Shown here: one piece after another, positions 43,055-52,929 of the stretch | Numbering within the stretch: position 1 is the first letter of the stretch | How the letters are laid out: each line of letters begins with the position of its first letter | Origin: Cupriavidus basilensis | GTDB lineage: Bacteria > Pseudomonadota > Gammaproteobacteria > Burkholderiales > Burkholderiaceae | DNA: 64,000 nt | Reading direction: 5' to 3' | Assembly: GCF_000832305.1 (NCBI RefSeq) | Contig: NZ_CP010537.1 | Coordinates: 682,001 to 746,000, forward strand | The notes under the pieces: generated by a model | Told to the model about the DNA's origin: nothing | What the model saw: the letters and a program-made list of their open reading frames with translations, nothing else | Databases searched by the model: none | Made by a program: the position numbers and the translations under genes

Positions 43055-44113
43055 GTGAAAAGTTATGACATCGTTGAATGGGGAAAGCCGCTACAGACGG
43101 TCCTGCGTGAGCGACCGCGCCCTATCGGAGCCCAGGTTCTCGTCAAAGTAGAGGCGTGTGGAGTTTGCCATAGTGACGTCCATATCTGGGAGGGCTATCT
43201 CGATATGGGAGGCGGCAAGAAGGTGTCCTTTGAGGATGTCGGGGTCAAGCTTCCGTTCACCTTGGGCCACGAAATCGTCGGGGTCGTCGAAGAAGCGGGC
43301 CCTGAAGCAGCGGTCCCGGTTGGCATGCGGTGCGTGGTATATCCATGGATAGGGTGCGGCACGTGCCGTCACTGCGCGAGGGGAAACGAACTGGACTGCG
43401 CGGCGAACGTCGGGCTCGGCACACGGAAAGCGGGTGGTTACAGCGACTATGTCGTGGTCCCTCACGACCGATACGTCATCGACTATGGCAGCATTGATCC
43501 GTATGTTGCTGCCACCTCTGCCTGCTCGGGCCTCACCGCGTACTCGGCGTTAAGGAAGCTGCCTGAGTATCAAGCCGACGATACCGTTCTGCTGATCGGC
43601 GCCGGGGGTCTTGGCCTCGCCGCGCTGGGCCTGGCTTCGGTCCTGACGCCGGCAAAGATCCTGGTCGCGGATATCGACGACCCCAAGCTCTCGATCGCCG
43701 CAGCTCATGGTGCAGCCGGAACCATCAACACTGCACAGCAGAACTCAATTGGTCGATTGCGGGAAATGGTGGGCGAAGGCGTTCGCGGCGTCATTGACTT
43801 CGTTGGTTCACCGGAAACTCTGTCGTTTGCAATCCAATCGGTTGGGAAAGGCGGAACAATCATCGTTGTCGGTCTCTTCGGCGGAGAACTTCCTCTGTCA
43901 ACGGCGCTGCTACCGATGCGCAACCTGACTCTTCGTGGATCATACGTCGGGTCTTTGCAGGAGATGAATGCACTCATCGATCTCCTGAAGCGACGGAACG
44001 TACTCTCTGTCCCATTACACAAACGACCGGTCGGCACGATCAACGAAATGCTGCATGACCTGAAAGCCGGACGCATCAACGGGCGGGCCATCGCCGTAAT
44101 GGACCACGCATAA
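43055..44113 (+). CDS. zinc-dependent alcohol dehydrogenase
   Basis: A 352-residue medium-chain dehydrogenase. Catalytic zinc: C35 in EACGVCHSDVH and H71 in LGHE. Structural zinc: CGTCRHCARGNELDC (about 99-113). NAD motif: IGAGGLGLAALGL. Starts at GTG 43055 with AGGAG 9 nt upstream. Probably oxidises the benzylic-type alcohol from the Rieske step. Confidence 0.88.
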   Translation: MKSYDIVEWGKPLQTVLRERPRPIGAQVLVKVEACGVCHSDVHIWEGYLDMGGGKKVSFEDVGVKLPFTLGHEIVGVVEEAGPEAAVPVGMRCVVYPWIGCGTCRHCARGNELDCAANVGLGTRKAGGYSDYVVVPHDRYVIDYGSIDPYVAATSACSGLTAYSALRKLPEYQADDTVLLIGAGGLGLAALGLASVLTPAKILVADIDDPKLSIAAAHGAAGTINTAQQNSIGRLREMVGEGVRGVIDFVGSPETLSFAIQSVGKGGTIIVVGLFGGELPLSTALLPMRNLTLRGSYVGSLQEMNALIDLLKRRNVLSVPLHKRPVGTINEMLHDLKAGRINGRAIAVMDHA

Positions 44114-44184
44114 ACCGTCCGGAAATCGGCCGTCAAAACGGTGGAAAAAGGCTCGATGAAGCCCACGTACCCTAGGAGACAACC

Positions 44185-45162
44185 ATGTCAACAAGCAGAC
44201 GCAGGTTCAATGGCGCAGCGTTAGGGCTCTTTGCCACAGCAGCGCTCCCCCGATTGGCTCAGGCCGTAGCGTGGCCGGATAAACCCATAGAATGCGTGGT
44301 CGGATACTCGCCTGGAGGGGGAGTGGATTACATCATGCGCTCCATCGCACCGGGCCTGGGAGGGCGGTTGGGCAAGCCGGTGGTGATCAGCAACAAACCT
44401 GGCGCGGGGGCCATTATCGCCGCCAGTTATGTAGCGAGGGCAGCAGCAGATGGGCACACGATCTTCGGAACCGACGGCTCTGCACCGGTGCTCAACAGCG
44501 CGCTGTACCCCGAGCTTCCCTACGATGCGGCTCGCGATTTTGCCGCGGTGACTCTGGTGGCGCGGGTGCCACTATTGATCGTGACACACCCTGACGTTCC
44601 GGCCAAAGATCTTCCTTCGTTGATCGCGTTATGCAAGCGTTCGTCTGTCAGCTATGCCTCGCCCGGGAAAGGTACTTACCACCAACTCGCAATGGAGTTA
44701 CTGAAACGGCGAGGCAGCTTTGACGCTGTCGAAATTCCGTTCAAGGGTGCTGCTCCCTCAATGCAGGCTGTGCTCGCTGGACACGTGCCGATCGGGCCGC
44801 TCGATGCAGCAATCGCCTTGTCCCATTTGCGGGCAGGCAAGCTGAAAGCCTTAGCTGTGCTAAGCAAGACTCGTATCCCGCAACTTCCCAATGTACCCAC
44901 CGCCGAAGAGCAGGGAGTCGCCGATGCCGAAGCGTTTGCATGGACCGGAATTCTGGCACCAAAGGGTACGCCGCGCCCTATCGTGGACAGGTTAAGTGCG
45001 GAAACGGCCATGGTTTTGAAGTCGACGGAGATTCGCGAGCGCTTTATAGACCTCGGAATGGAACCTGTCGGCAACAAACCGGCGGAGTTCAGCGACTTCA
45101 TTACAGCGGAGGTTCGCCGGTGGCACCCACTCATCAAGACCTTGGGCCTTAGGCTCGCCTGA
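44185..45162 (+). CDS. Bug-family tripartite tricarboxylate receptor (TctC-like)
   Basis: A 325-residue periplasmic binding protein. The N-terminus has a twin-arginine-like SRRRFN and hydrophobic leader ending AQAVA. Bug markers: WPDKPIECVVGYSPGGGVD and NKPGAGAIIAASYVA near the front, then GTYHQLAMELL. No TctA/TctB genes are nearby, as is usual for Burkholderiales Bug proteins. It may capture the aromatic substrate or sense it. Confidence 0.9.
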   Translation: MSTSRRRFNGAALGLFATAALPRLAQAVAWPDKPIECVVGYSPGGGVDYIMRSIAPGLGGRLGKPVVISNKPGAGAIIAASYVARAAADGHTIFGTDGSAPVLNSALYPELPYDAARDFAAVTLVARVPLLIVTHPDVPAKDLPSLIALCKRSSVSYASPGKGTYHQLAMELLKRRGSFDAVEIPFKGAAPSMQAVLAGHVPIGPLDAAIALSHLRAGKLKALAVLSKTRIPQLPNVPTAEEQGVADAEAFAWTGILAPKGTPRPIVDRLSAETAMVLKSTEIRERFIDLGMEPVGNKPAEFSDFITAEVRRWHPLIKTLGLRLA

Positions 45163-45357
45163 AGGCGTAACAACTCCCGGGCGCCCCAGGCGATTCGGAG
45201 ACCCGTAGCTCGATTCGATCGTCTGAAGGTTGTGACGACTGAGACGGTGTTACTGGCATAGACGACATAGGTTCGACTTCATTCCTCGATTGCTCGAGAT
45301 GCAAGCCGAGTGCCCACTTCAACAACGGTTTAGAAACCTGATATTTGAGATCTGCTC

Positions 45358-46245
45358 ATGAAAATTGCATCTTTCAACGATTATCGTGTCGGCGTCGTCG
45401 AGGGCGACACCATCTATGACATGACAGGAGAGCTGCCTGCCTTTCTCGCCGAAATGCCGCGCCAACGCATCAATTGGCTGATCAGCCACTGGTCGGATCT
45501 GCGGCAGACATTCGGTGAGCATCGGCAGAAGGGGAAGGCGCTGCCGTTGGCCAGCGCACGACTGCTGCCGGCCAATCCCGCGCCCCAACATGTTTTCGCG
45601 GCTCCGGCGAACTACCAGAAGCACATCGGCGAGCTGGGCGAGCGAGTGGTAACGCCAGGCGGGCGGTCAGCGCGTGAACAAGGCTTCTTCCTCAAAGCTC
45701 CCGGCTCCTTGGTCGGTGCGGGCGGTCAGCTGCAACTTCCCAAGGGTTCAGCGCGACGCTTTGACCATGAGTCCGAGTTGGCCGTGGTCATCTCGAAAGA
45801 GGCCCGCAACGTGCCGCGCAGTGAGGCTATGGACTACGTCTTCGGCTATGCGTGCTTGATCGACGCGACGATGCGTATCGAAAAGGGTGTAGCGGAAGAA
45901 GAGCGCTCGATGCGCAAGTCCTTCGAGACATTTACGCCACTCGGTCCATGGATCGTTACGGCAGACGAAGTGGAGTTCCCCCAAAAGCTCGGGAACAAGC
46001 TGTGGGTGAATGGCGAACTCCGGCAAAGCGCAAATACCGGTGAAATGATCGTGGGGATCGAAGAACTGATTGAGCTGGTGTCCTCAGTGCTTACCCTGCA
46101 GGCAGGCGATGTCATTGCCACTGGCACGCCGGAGGGCGTTGGTCCGTTCGTCCCCGGCGATGAGGTGCGGATCGAGATCGAAGGGGTTGGGGCGATGAGT
46201 CTATCGGTGAGCGAGACGGATGTTCGAGCACCGCGCCCGTACTGA
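45358..46245 (+). CDS. fumarylacetoacetate-hydrolase-family protein
   Basis: A 295-residue FAH-fold enzyme. Metal-site region: FDHESELAVVISKEA with FGYACLIDATMR downstream; catalytic loop FVAPANYQKHIGE-like at residues 80-90. The closing motif is ATGTPEGVGPF, seen in fumarylpyruvate hydrolases and related hydratases and isomerases. With a gentisate-type dioxygenase in the operon, hydrolysis of fumaryl- or maleylpyruvate to pyruvate plus a C4 acid is the best guess. No maleylpyruvate isomerase gene is seen. Confidence 0.85.
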   Translation: MKIASFNDYRVGVVEGDTIYDMTGELPAFLAEMPRQRINWLISHWSDLRQTFGEHRQKGKALPLASARLLPANPAPQHVFAAPANYQKHIGELGERVVTPGGRSAREQGFFLKAPGSLVGAGGQLQLPKGSARRFDHESELAVVISKEARNVPRSEAMDYVFGYACLIDATMRIEKGVAEEERSMRKSFETFTPLGPWIVTADEVEFPQKLGNKLWVNGELRQSANTGEMIVGIEELIELVSSVLTLQAGDVIATGTPEGVGPFVPGDEVRIEIEGVGAMSLSVSETDVRAPRPY

Positions 46246-46406
46246 GAGAGGGCGTGCTTGCTAAAGCAGGATCCTGGACAGCCGCACTCACAGTGCGGCC
46301 ACCGCCATGCATTCCTTCTGGAGCGAGCGCTGTCAGTGCGGCATGCCATGGTAAGTACGGCAACCGGTGACAGTTTGGTACTCAATAACAGGTTGGGAGA
46401 CGAGCG

Positions 46407-47375
46407 ATGAAACACAAGGCTCTACTGGCTACACTCTTTCTTACACTGGCGACGTCAGCCTCGGCGGCCCGACTTTATCCAACCAAGCCGGTTACGATCG
46501 TGGTTCCATTCGCTCCTGGAGGGGGAGTCGACATCATCACAAGGGCCGTTGGCGCGAAACTGGCGGAGCGCTGGAAGCAGCCCGTTGTGATTGAGAACAA
46601 GGCAGGCGCGGGCTCCGCGATTGGAGCGGCTCAAGTCGCCCGATCTCCGGCCGATGGCTATACCCTTCTGGCAACGGTGAATCAGTCGATCGTCGGCAAT
46701 CGCTTCCTATATAAAAAGTTGGGCTACGATCCCGACAAGGATTTCGATCCTTTGACCCTGATGGTGAAGGCAGATCAACTCATCGTAGCGAATGGAAGCC
46801 TCCCCGTGAATTCGCTTAAGGACGTGGTCCGACTTTCGAAAGAAAAGCCCCGTTCGTTATTTTATGGGTCATATGGAAAAGGCAGTCAGCCGCATTTGCT
46901 TTTTGCGTCGATCGCGGATCATGAAAAAATTGATATTACACATGTTCCCTATAACGGTGTATCGCAAAGCCTTACCGCCCTGGCAGGCGGCGAGGTGGCC
47001 TTGGCCTCAGCTAGCTCCGGTGTAATTGCTCCCCTTGTTCAGGCGGGAAAGATCAAGCCCATCGCTGTGGCGGGAGATAAGCGCGTTGCGCGCTTTCCCG
47101 ACGTACCCACCGTCGCAGAGCAGGGATTTCCCTACGCGAAGATTTCCATCTGGTATGCCCTGTTCGCACCCGCGGGTACGCCGGCTGCAGTGTCCGACCG
47201 AATCCGTGCCGATGTGCGTGACATCTTGCGCGACCCCGCATTCATTGACCAGTACCTCAAACCGCGAGACCTTGAAGTGGTGGCCAGTGATGGCAAGCAA
47301 CTGCGCGCCGTTATTGCGGAAGAGGTCCAGGCTACTGCTGCCATGATCAAAACGGCCGGAGTGGTTGCGGAGTGA
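46407..47375 (+). CDS. second Bug-family tripartite tricarboxylate receptor
   Basis: A 322-residue binding protein with a Sec signal peptide (cleavage near ASAARL, residue 21). Typical motifs: YPTKPVTIVVPFAPGGGVD, ENKAGAGSAIGAAQVA and HVPYNGVSQSLTALAGGEV. It differs clearly from the one at 44185 (that one has a Tat-like leader), so it is not a recent duplicate. It has its own 161-bp upstream gap. Confidence 0.9.
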   Translation: MKHKALLATLFLTLATSASAARLYPTKPVTIVVPFAPGGGVDIITRAVGAKLAERWKQPVVIENKAGAGSAIGAAQVARSPADGYTLLATVNQSIVGNRFLYKKLGYDPDKDFDPLTLMVKADQLIVANGSLPVNSLKDVVRLSKEKPRSLFYGSYGKGSQPHLLFASIADHEKIDITHVPYNGVSQSLTALAGGEVALASASSGVIAPLVQAGKIKPIAVAGDKRVARFPDVPTVAEQGFPYAKISIWYALFAPAGTPAAVSDRIRADVRDILRDPAFIDQYLKPRDLEVVASDGKQLRAVIAEEVQATAAMIKTAGVVAE

Positions 47376-47402
47376 CCGCATTTTGGAGAAACACGAGCGG
47401 CT

Positions 47403-48479
47403 ATGGCCGAAACCACCATGAATGACGACATAGGCTTTAACGCGAAAGCGAGAAGGGTAGAGGAGCCGCTGGCGGCAGGGGCTACCATGCGCGCTATGTG
47501 GATTGAGCGATATGGTGGGCCGGAAGTGGTCCGTGTTGATTCCGACATGCCGGTACCGACCCCGGGACTGGGGGAAGTGCTTGTAAAGGTCGAGTGTGCC
47601 GGGATCAATTTCATGGACATCCACACGCGCCAGGGAAAGTACGCTCACTCTCGTACCTACTCTGTAGGTCTGCCCTGCATACTCGGAATGGAAGGCTCTG
47701 GCACCGTTGTACAAATAGGCGAAGGTGTCACCCATCTGCGGCAAGGTCAGCGTGTTGCCTGGTGCATCGCATGGGGGAGCTTCGCGGAGTACGCGTGTAT
47801 CCCTGCAAACAGGATCGCCGTACTTCCCGATTCAATTGGCTATGACTTGGCCGCGGCCGCGATGTTTCAAGGCTGCACTGCCCACTATCTGGTGCACGAC
47901 GTCGCCCGTCTCTCGGCAGACAGCGTCTGCCTGGTCCACGCGGCTTCAGGGAGTATCGGCCAAATTCTCATCCAGCTGGCAAAGAGAGTCGGAGCGAGAG
48001 TCTTTGCGACTGCCAGTACTGAGGATAAGTGCCGAGTCGCAAGGCAACGCGGTGCCGACGCAGCCTTTCTTTACGAAGAGGGCCGTTTCGCAGATGTGGC
48101 GCGAGACTTGACCTCCGGCGCAGGCGTGGACGTGGTGTTCGACTCCCTCGGCCGCGCCACATTGCGGGATAGCTTCCGCGCGACGCGCAAGCGCGGTCTT
48201 ATCATCAACTATGGAAACGTATCCGGGAGTATTGCTGACCTCGATCCCTATGAACTGGGGGAAGCTGGTTCACTCTTTCTGACCCGGCCCCGGCTAGCGG
48301 ATCACATGGCTGATGCCGGTACGGTACAGCACAGAGCCGATGACATTTTCGCGGCAATCAGCGACGGCTGGCTGAAAATCGAAATCGCGAATCACTATTT
48401 GTTCGACCAGATTGCCGAAGGGCATGCCCGTATCGAGTCCCGACAACAGATAGGTAAATCGGTAGCCTGGATCCGATGA
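47403..48479 (+). CDS. quinone oxidoreductase (zinc-free medium-chain reductase)
   Basis: A 358-residue NADPH-dependent quinone reductase-like enzyme: MRAMWIERYGGPEVVRVD (from residue 29), GINFMDIHTRQGKY, nucleotide loop HAASGSIGQ and LGADAA-like spacing. The zinc cysteines of alcohol dehydrogenases are absent. The first 28 residues are an extension before the family's usual start at M29, and GGAG lies rather far (15 nt) from ATG 47403; a start at 47487 (M29) is possible. It may reduce a quinone by-product of dihydroxyaromatics. Confidence 0.82.
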   Translation: MAETTMNDDIGFNAKARRVEEPLAAGATMRAMWIERYGGPEVVRVDSDMPVPTPGLGEVLVKVECAGINFMDIHTRQGKYAHSRTYSVGLPCILGMEGSGTVVQIGEGVTHLRQGQRVAWCIAWGSFAEYACIPANRIAVLPDSIGYDLAAAAMFQGCTAHYLVHDVARLSADSVCLVHAASGSIGQILIQLAKRVGARVFATASTEDKCRVARQRGADAAFLYEEGRFADVARDLTSGAGVDVVFDSLGRATLRDSFRATRKRGLIINYGNVSGSIADLDPYELGEAGSLFLTRPRLADHMADAGTVQHRADDIFAAISDGWLKIEIANHYLFDQIAEGHARIESRQQIGKSVAWIR

Positions 48480-48514
48480 CGGGAAGCAGACATGCTACAA
48501 ACTCTGGAGCAAGC

Positions 48515-49003
48515 ATGAAATCGCCAGGCCGAGAAAATCGATTGAAGGAGATGATTTACGAACGACGCGCCATCTGGTTCCCGGTGCAGGCAACGCGCTG
48601 GCGGCGCGCGTAATCGAAAGTCTGGGATTTGAAGCGGTGTATCTGAGCGGAGTAGGACAGACGAATCAGTTCTATGGCATGCCCGACTTGGGATTCATTG
48701 GACTCAACGACGTCGTGCAGAACGCAGCCGCTATACGCGATGTCGTGGATTTGCCATTGATCGTCGACGCCGATACCGGCTTTGGCAATGCGTTGAATGT
48801 GAGACATACGGTCAGAAATCTGGAAAGAGCCGGTGCCAATGCCATTCAACTGGAGGACCGGGTGATGCTGAAGAAATGCGGCCACCTCTCAGGTAAGGCC
48901 TTGATAAGCCTTGACGAAATGGTCGGAAAGGTGAAGGCCGCAGTTGATGCCAGACATTCCACAGACTTCCTCATCATCGCCAGAACAGATGCATCTTCGA
49001 CAC
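48515..49003 (+). pseudogene. isocitrate lyase/PEP mutase-family protein, broken
   Basis: ATG 48515 opens MKSPGRENRLKEMIY and then loses frame near 48560. The body continues in another frame as LVPGAGNALAARVIESLGF, YLSGVGQTNQFYGMPDLG, and LPLIVDADTGFGNALNV with the metal/active-site DADTGFG, then QLEDR and FLIIARTDA. The usual KKCGH loop is present. It stops at 49003, where recombinase sequence of the opposite strand begins; about the last 110-120 residues are absent. Both a frameshift and a truncation make it non-functional. Confidence 0.85.
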
Positions 49004-49516
49004 GAAGGCGTCGACATCCGCAATGGTGATTCCAGCCAGCGAGTCCAGGGTGGGACGCAAGCTGTCGAAAAACCATGCCAATCTCTCCGACCGAGTTGAG
49101 ATGGTCACTGGTGAGAGACCGCGCTCGTCCCGCAGGTACACGGCGAATTCGTTGATCTCCTCGGGGAATCTGCGCGGAACTGATGCTTCGGCGAACAGGT
49201 TCATGCCTCGAAGCCACGCTACGACAAAGCGTATGAAAACCACAGCGGACGACGTTGCATCCGTGACGCCGCCCGGCTGCTGCAGAACATGCATCCTGCG
49301 CTCGACAGCACGTTGGACATCGAGCGCTGTAAGCGCGCCTCTGCTCAGGTCTAGGGCGGGTGCGACGGTCATCAATATCCACGCGATCTTGACCTGCATC
49401 CGGCGCGAGTACCCTTGCTTCGCGCACGACTCGACAAACTGTTCCCGGGCTTCGGCATAGGGACCTTCGTGATATCGGGCCAACACACCTGGGTACTTGA
49501 AAAGAGTCTCATACAT
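48974..49516 (-). pseudogene. truncated tyrosine recombinase (phage-integrase/RIT type), N-terminal part
   Basis: Reads from ATG 49516 (GAGGAGG just upstream) to about 48990, 180 codons. FAVYLRDERGLSPVTISTRSERLAWF and DSLAGITIADVDAFVSK are the SAM-like N-terminal core-binding domain of recombinases in the XerC/RIT-element group. The catalytic Arg-His-Arg-Tyr domain is missing because the gene is cut at the junction with the PEP-mutase pseudogene. Upstream, TATGTGGC (49568-49575) and its complement (49640-49647) may belong to the element's end. Confidence 0.75.
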
Positions 49517-49900
49517 GCTTCGCCTCCTCAAAACAGCGAGGCTAACCATGATAGGCGGGGCGAAAATTATGTGGCCTGGGTCGCAACAAGACTGGCCAAA
49601 ACCACCGCGTCGGAGGCGATCGCGCTCATAGATTTGGGCGCCACATACTGCGCCGGCGAATGCGGGCGCGACGGCTCGCCGGCCGGCGTGCTGGCCAACA
49701 CCGTGCGTCATTCGCGCCCGCAAAAGATGCTCGCTGGGTCCTCATCGCGGCGCAGCGGACGGTGTGCATTGAAGTCGCGGTTCGACGACACTTGACAACA
49801 GCACCCAAGGGGAGCGAAGGGCGCGTGCGGTGGCCGCCACGCGCCTTGTCACCGGCGTGTTCCGTGACGGCTCCCGCATGTGCCTCGCGAGAACTAGATG
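49517..49900. other. 384-bp stretch without gene
   Basis: Holds the binding site of the recombinase remnant and the short inverted TATGTGGC copies. Then comes a GC-rich stretch with small inverted repeats (for example around 49675-49695). The porin stop codon closes it. No gene recognised; the small frames present have no binding site or motif. Confidence 0.4.
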
Positions 49901-51004
49901 TTAGAAGATGTGCTTCATCCCCACCATGGCGCCGAGTTGGTTTCCACCGGCATTGGTGTTGGTGCCGGCTTGGCCGGCATTGACCGACAAGGTGAGGTTG
50001 CCGCGGTTATCGATATAGCCTGCCGTTGCGTACACGGAAGTGCGCCTGCTGAAGGCGTATGTGCCACGTGCTGCGAACATCCATGCCTTATTGGCGCTGT
50101 CGTGGAACCGCTGGTGAAACCCTTCCGCATCGACGCTAAAGGCCGGTGTGATAGGAAAGGACGTGCCAAGATAGTAGAGGTCGCTGATTGGCGTTGGGCT
50201 TCCTTCATTATTTCGACGGAGCCAGCCACCACCAATCTTCGCCTGGCCGAGCATGAAGTAGCCGTTGATGGAAAGACGATCGTCCTTTAGATCGCTTCTG
50301 GTGAGGCCGCCAAAGGCACCGGCACCACCACGTTGCGAGTCATATGCGGCCCCGATACTCCATGATGACGTATCGTACTTGAGTAGTACGGACCATTCGC
50401 GACAGGCTGATTTGTCGGCTGGGCTTTCTCCAGCGCAGTTCGTACCGGCGGGGCTCGGCCCCGCATTGACTGAATCGCGACCGAAGCTGTAGGTAGCGCC
50501 GATAGTAACGCCACCAAAGGTTCCCTTGTAGGAAAGGGCGTTATCCGCCCGCGCATTGGGCAGGTAGGTGTCGAACGACCCGGAGCCGAAAATGTTCGGT
50601 CCGAGCATGTCCGGTTCCGCCATAGCCCAGAACAACATCGTGTACTGTCGACCGACCGCGGCCTGTCCCCATTGGCCACTAATCCCAACAAGAGCTTGAC
50701 GGCCGAAGATGCGCCCTCCTTGATTTGCGACGCCGGTGTCTGGCGCAAAGCCCGATTCGAGCCAAAAGAGTGCCTTGTTTCCTGCGCCGAGATCTTCCGT
50801 TCCTCGCAGACCCCAGCGCGACGGAACTGTGCCGGAAAGATTCGGCATGAACGCTACGGAACTTCGGCTTGCACCGACTCCGTTTACAAAGGCTACTCCA
50901 GTGTCCACCACGCCGTAGAGCGTCACCGCGCTCTGTGCGTGAGCAGGCGTGGTTATCAGAGTGACTGTCGCCACCAAGCCAGCGATCTTCGTGTGGAATT
51001 TCAT
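49901..51004 (-). CDS. Gram-negative porin (Porin_4 type)
   Basis: A 367-residue outer-membrane porin: signal peptide ending AHAQ (residue 24), mature start SAVTLYGVVDTGVAFVNG, alternating beta-strand pattern and terminal Phe (GMKHIF) needed for outer-membrane assembly. GAGGAGAC lies upstream of ATG 51004. Probably lets aromatic acids enter for the neighbouring TRAP or Bug systems. The extended frame to 51169 lacks protein-like character. Confidence 0.93.
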   Translation of the reverse strand: MKFHTKIAGLVATVTLITTPAHAQSAVTLYGVVDTGVAFVNGVGASRSSVAFMPNLSGTVPSRWGLRGTEDLGAGNKALFWLESGFAPDTGVANQGGRIFGRQALVGISGQWGQAAVGRQYTMLFWAMAEPDMLGPNIFGSGSFDTYLPNARADNALSYKGTFGGVTIGATYSFGRDSVNAGPSPAGTNCAGESPADKSACREWSVLLKYDTSSWSIGAAYDSQRGGAGAFGGLTRSDLKDDRLSINGYFMLGQAKIGGGWLRRNNEGSPTPISDLYYLGTSFPITPAFSVDAEGFHQRFHDSANKAWMFAARGTYAFSRRTSVYATAGYIDNRGNLTLSVNAGQAGTNTNAGGNQLGAMVGMKHIF

Positions 51005-51612
51005 TCTTGTCTCCTCGATTTTTTGTTGTGTGCGCTCCGTGCAGACGTAGGGATAGCCACGCTTAGCCCGAGGCGCGTCTTTTAATGCAAGAAAAATTTC
51101 GATTGCCGTTCCGTCGACAGTAGAACAGCGCCTGGTACGCGGCACTGACGGGTTCTCTGATAAGGACACATTAAGTCGGATCCGATCTGGATAATCCGTG
51201 AGTGTGAAAAGCCTGGGCGTTAATCCGCCATACTAGGCTACGAATATATCTAGCTAAGTCGACGGTTGCGATTAGTCTTTAATGGTAACTATCGTCGCAA
51301 TCTGTGAAAGCATTTGGTATGCCAGTCTTCGAACGCTTGAGCACGGGGCTTCACACTTCGCGGCGGCATATTAGCTACTTGGGGAGATAATAAGCTCCGA
51401 AGCGGCGCACCGGGTAACCGGAAAGGGTGTGTTAGTGGCGGCGCGGCCCGATTAATATCAAATGCCGACCGCGCCCCTTGTTGCTCGATGAGGTCGCCGC
51501 TCATCTCATCGCTTTATGATGGAAATCACCCGCTCTCGGGGGCTTTCGTCCAGTCTCGTGCAGCCCGCGGTGAGCCCCGGGGCGCTGCTCAATGTGGGTC
51601 CAGTCTTGTCGC
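51005..51612. other. 608-bp stretch without gene
   Basis: Between the TRAP operon end and the porin start on the - strand. It is AT-richer around 51170-51300 and should hold the porin promoter and the terminator of the TRAP operon, but no clear hairpin with T-run is visible. No gene recognised. Confidence 0.4.
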
Positions 51613-52929
51613 TCATTTGATGATTCCTGGTAACCAAGTGGCGATGGATGGGAAGAAGAACAGGGCGGCGAGCAGTAGCACGCTCATGGCGATATAGGGC
51701 ACGATGGCACGGAATATGTGGGCCATGCTCACGGTAGGAGGAGCGACGCCTTTCATCGTCATTAGAAGCAAGCCATGCGGGGGCAGCAGCAAGCCCATCT
51801 GCATGCAGACGAGGAACATGATGCCGAACCAAACAGTGTCGACTCCTAGCTTCTGCACAATCGGCATGAAGATGGGGATTGTGATGAGCATCATGCTCAC
51901 CTGGTCCACGAAGATCCCAAGGAAGATTAGGATCAGCATCATGCCGGCAATGATGGCCATCGGCCCGAGGCCAATGGCCGTGATTGACTCGACGATTCCG
52001 TTGGAAGCCCCGGAGAAAGTCAGGATCTGGGCGAACGTGGTCGCGCCCATGATGATCAGCAGAATCATCCCGGAGATTCCGATCGTTCCTCGCAAAGATT
52101 TCATGAGCGCCTGCAGCGACAGTGCGCGGTACGCAAGGGCAATCACCAACGTGGCCACCACGCCCAGTGCCGCGCTTTCCGTCGGTGTGGACCAGCCCGC
52201 AACCATTGCGCCAACCACCACTCCGAAGATAGAGAGCAGTGGAAGCACGTACTGGAAGAAGAGCTTGTACCGCTCCCACCCGTGGAAGTGCTCAAACTCA
52301 CCGGCCGGAGCCAGCGAGGGATTCATGGCGCAGCGCAGCACGATCCAGGCGATGAATCCGATCGATAGGAGGACTCCAGGGACGATGCCGCCGATCAGAA
52401 GCCCTGAGATCGAGATGTTCGCGAGGCTGCCAAGCAGAACGGTTAACGCGCTGGGGGGAATCAGCATGTCGACTGCCCCGATCGCCATGATCGGGCCAGT
52501 GGCCATGGTCGGATGGTAGCCACGCTGCAACATGACGGGCACCATCAGGGATCCGAGCATCGCCGTCGTGGCGATCGTCGACCCCGAGATGGCGGAGAAT
52601 ACCGACCCCGCAACAACAGCTACCACCGCCAAGCGGCCCGGCACCCGAGTGATCAGCCGCTCCACGCCTTCGATGACCTTCACCGCCAGGCCGGTGTGGA
52701 ACAGGATCTCGCCCATTAGGATGAACAACGGAATGGGCGTCAACGAAAAGCTGGTGACGGCGGCCACGCTATTGCGTGCCAACTGCACGAGCCCCGCCTC
52801 GCCGCCCAGGTACATACAGGCGCCCACGAGGTTGGTTATGAGGAACGCGAAGGCCACTGGAAGGCCGACGAAGAGAAGGAGCGTGGAGCCGCCAAGAAGC
52901 AGCCACGCGGGAAGGATCCAGGCACTCAT
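51613..52929 (-). CDS. TRAP transporter large permease, DctM type
   Basis: A 438-residue membrane protein with about 12 helices. DctM signs: FSLTPIPLFILMGEIL, SGSTIATTAMLGSLMVP, GAVDMLIPPSALTVLLG and WSTPTESAALGV. It carries Na+-coupled transport of an organic acid. Start overlaps the DctQ stop by 4 bp; last gene of a five-gene - strand operon. Confidence 0.93.
   Translation of the reverse strand: MSAWILPAWLLLGGSTLLLFVGLPVAFAFLITNLVGACMYLGGEAGLVQLARNSVAAVTSFSLTPIPLFILMGEILFHTGLAVKVIEGVERLITRVPGRLAVVAVVAGSVFSAISGSTIATTAMLGSLMVPVMLQRGYHPTMATGPIMAIGAVDMLIPPSALTVLLGSLANISISGLLIGGIVPGVLLSIGFIAWIVLRCAMNPSLAPAGEFEHFHGWERYKLFFQYVLPLLSIFGVVVGAMVAGWSTPTESAALGVVATLVIALAYRALSLQALMKSLRGTIGISGMILLIIMGATTFAQILTFSGASNGIVESITAIGLGPMAIIAGMMLILIFLGIFVDQVSMMLITIPIFMPIVQKLGVDTVWFGIMFLVCMQMGLLLPPHGLLLMTMKGVAPPTVSMAHIFRAIVPYIAMSVLLLAALFFFPSIATWLPGIIK

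Noticed and set aside
48637..49029. Intact PEP-mutase-family gene
   Set aside because: The start falls inside the conserved N-terminal region, the real N-terminus is in another frame, and the C-terminal third is replaced by recombinase sequence.
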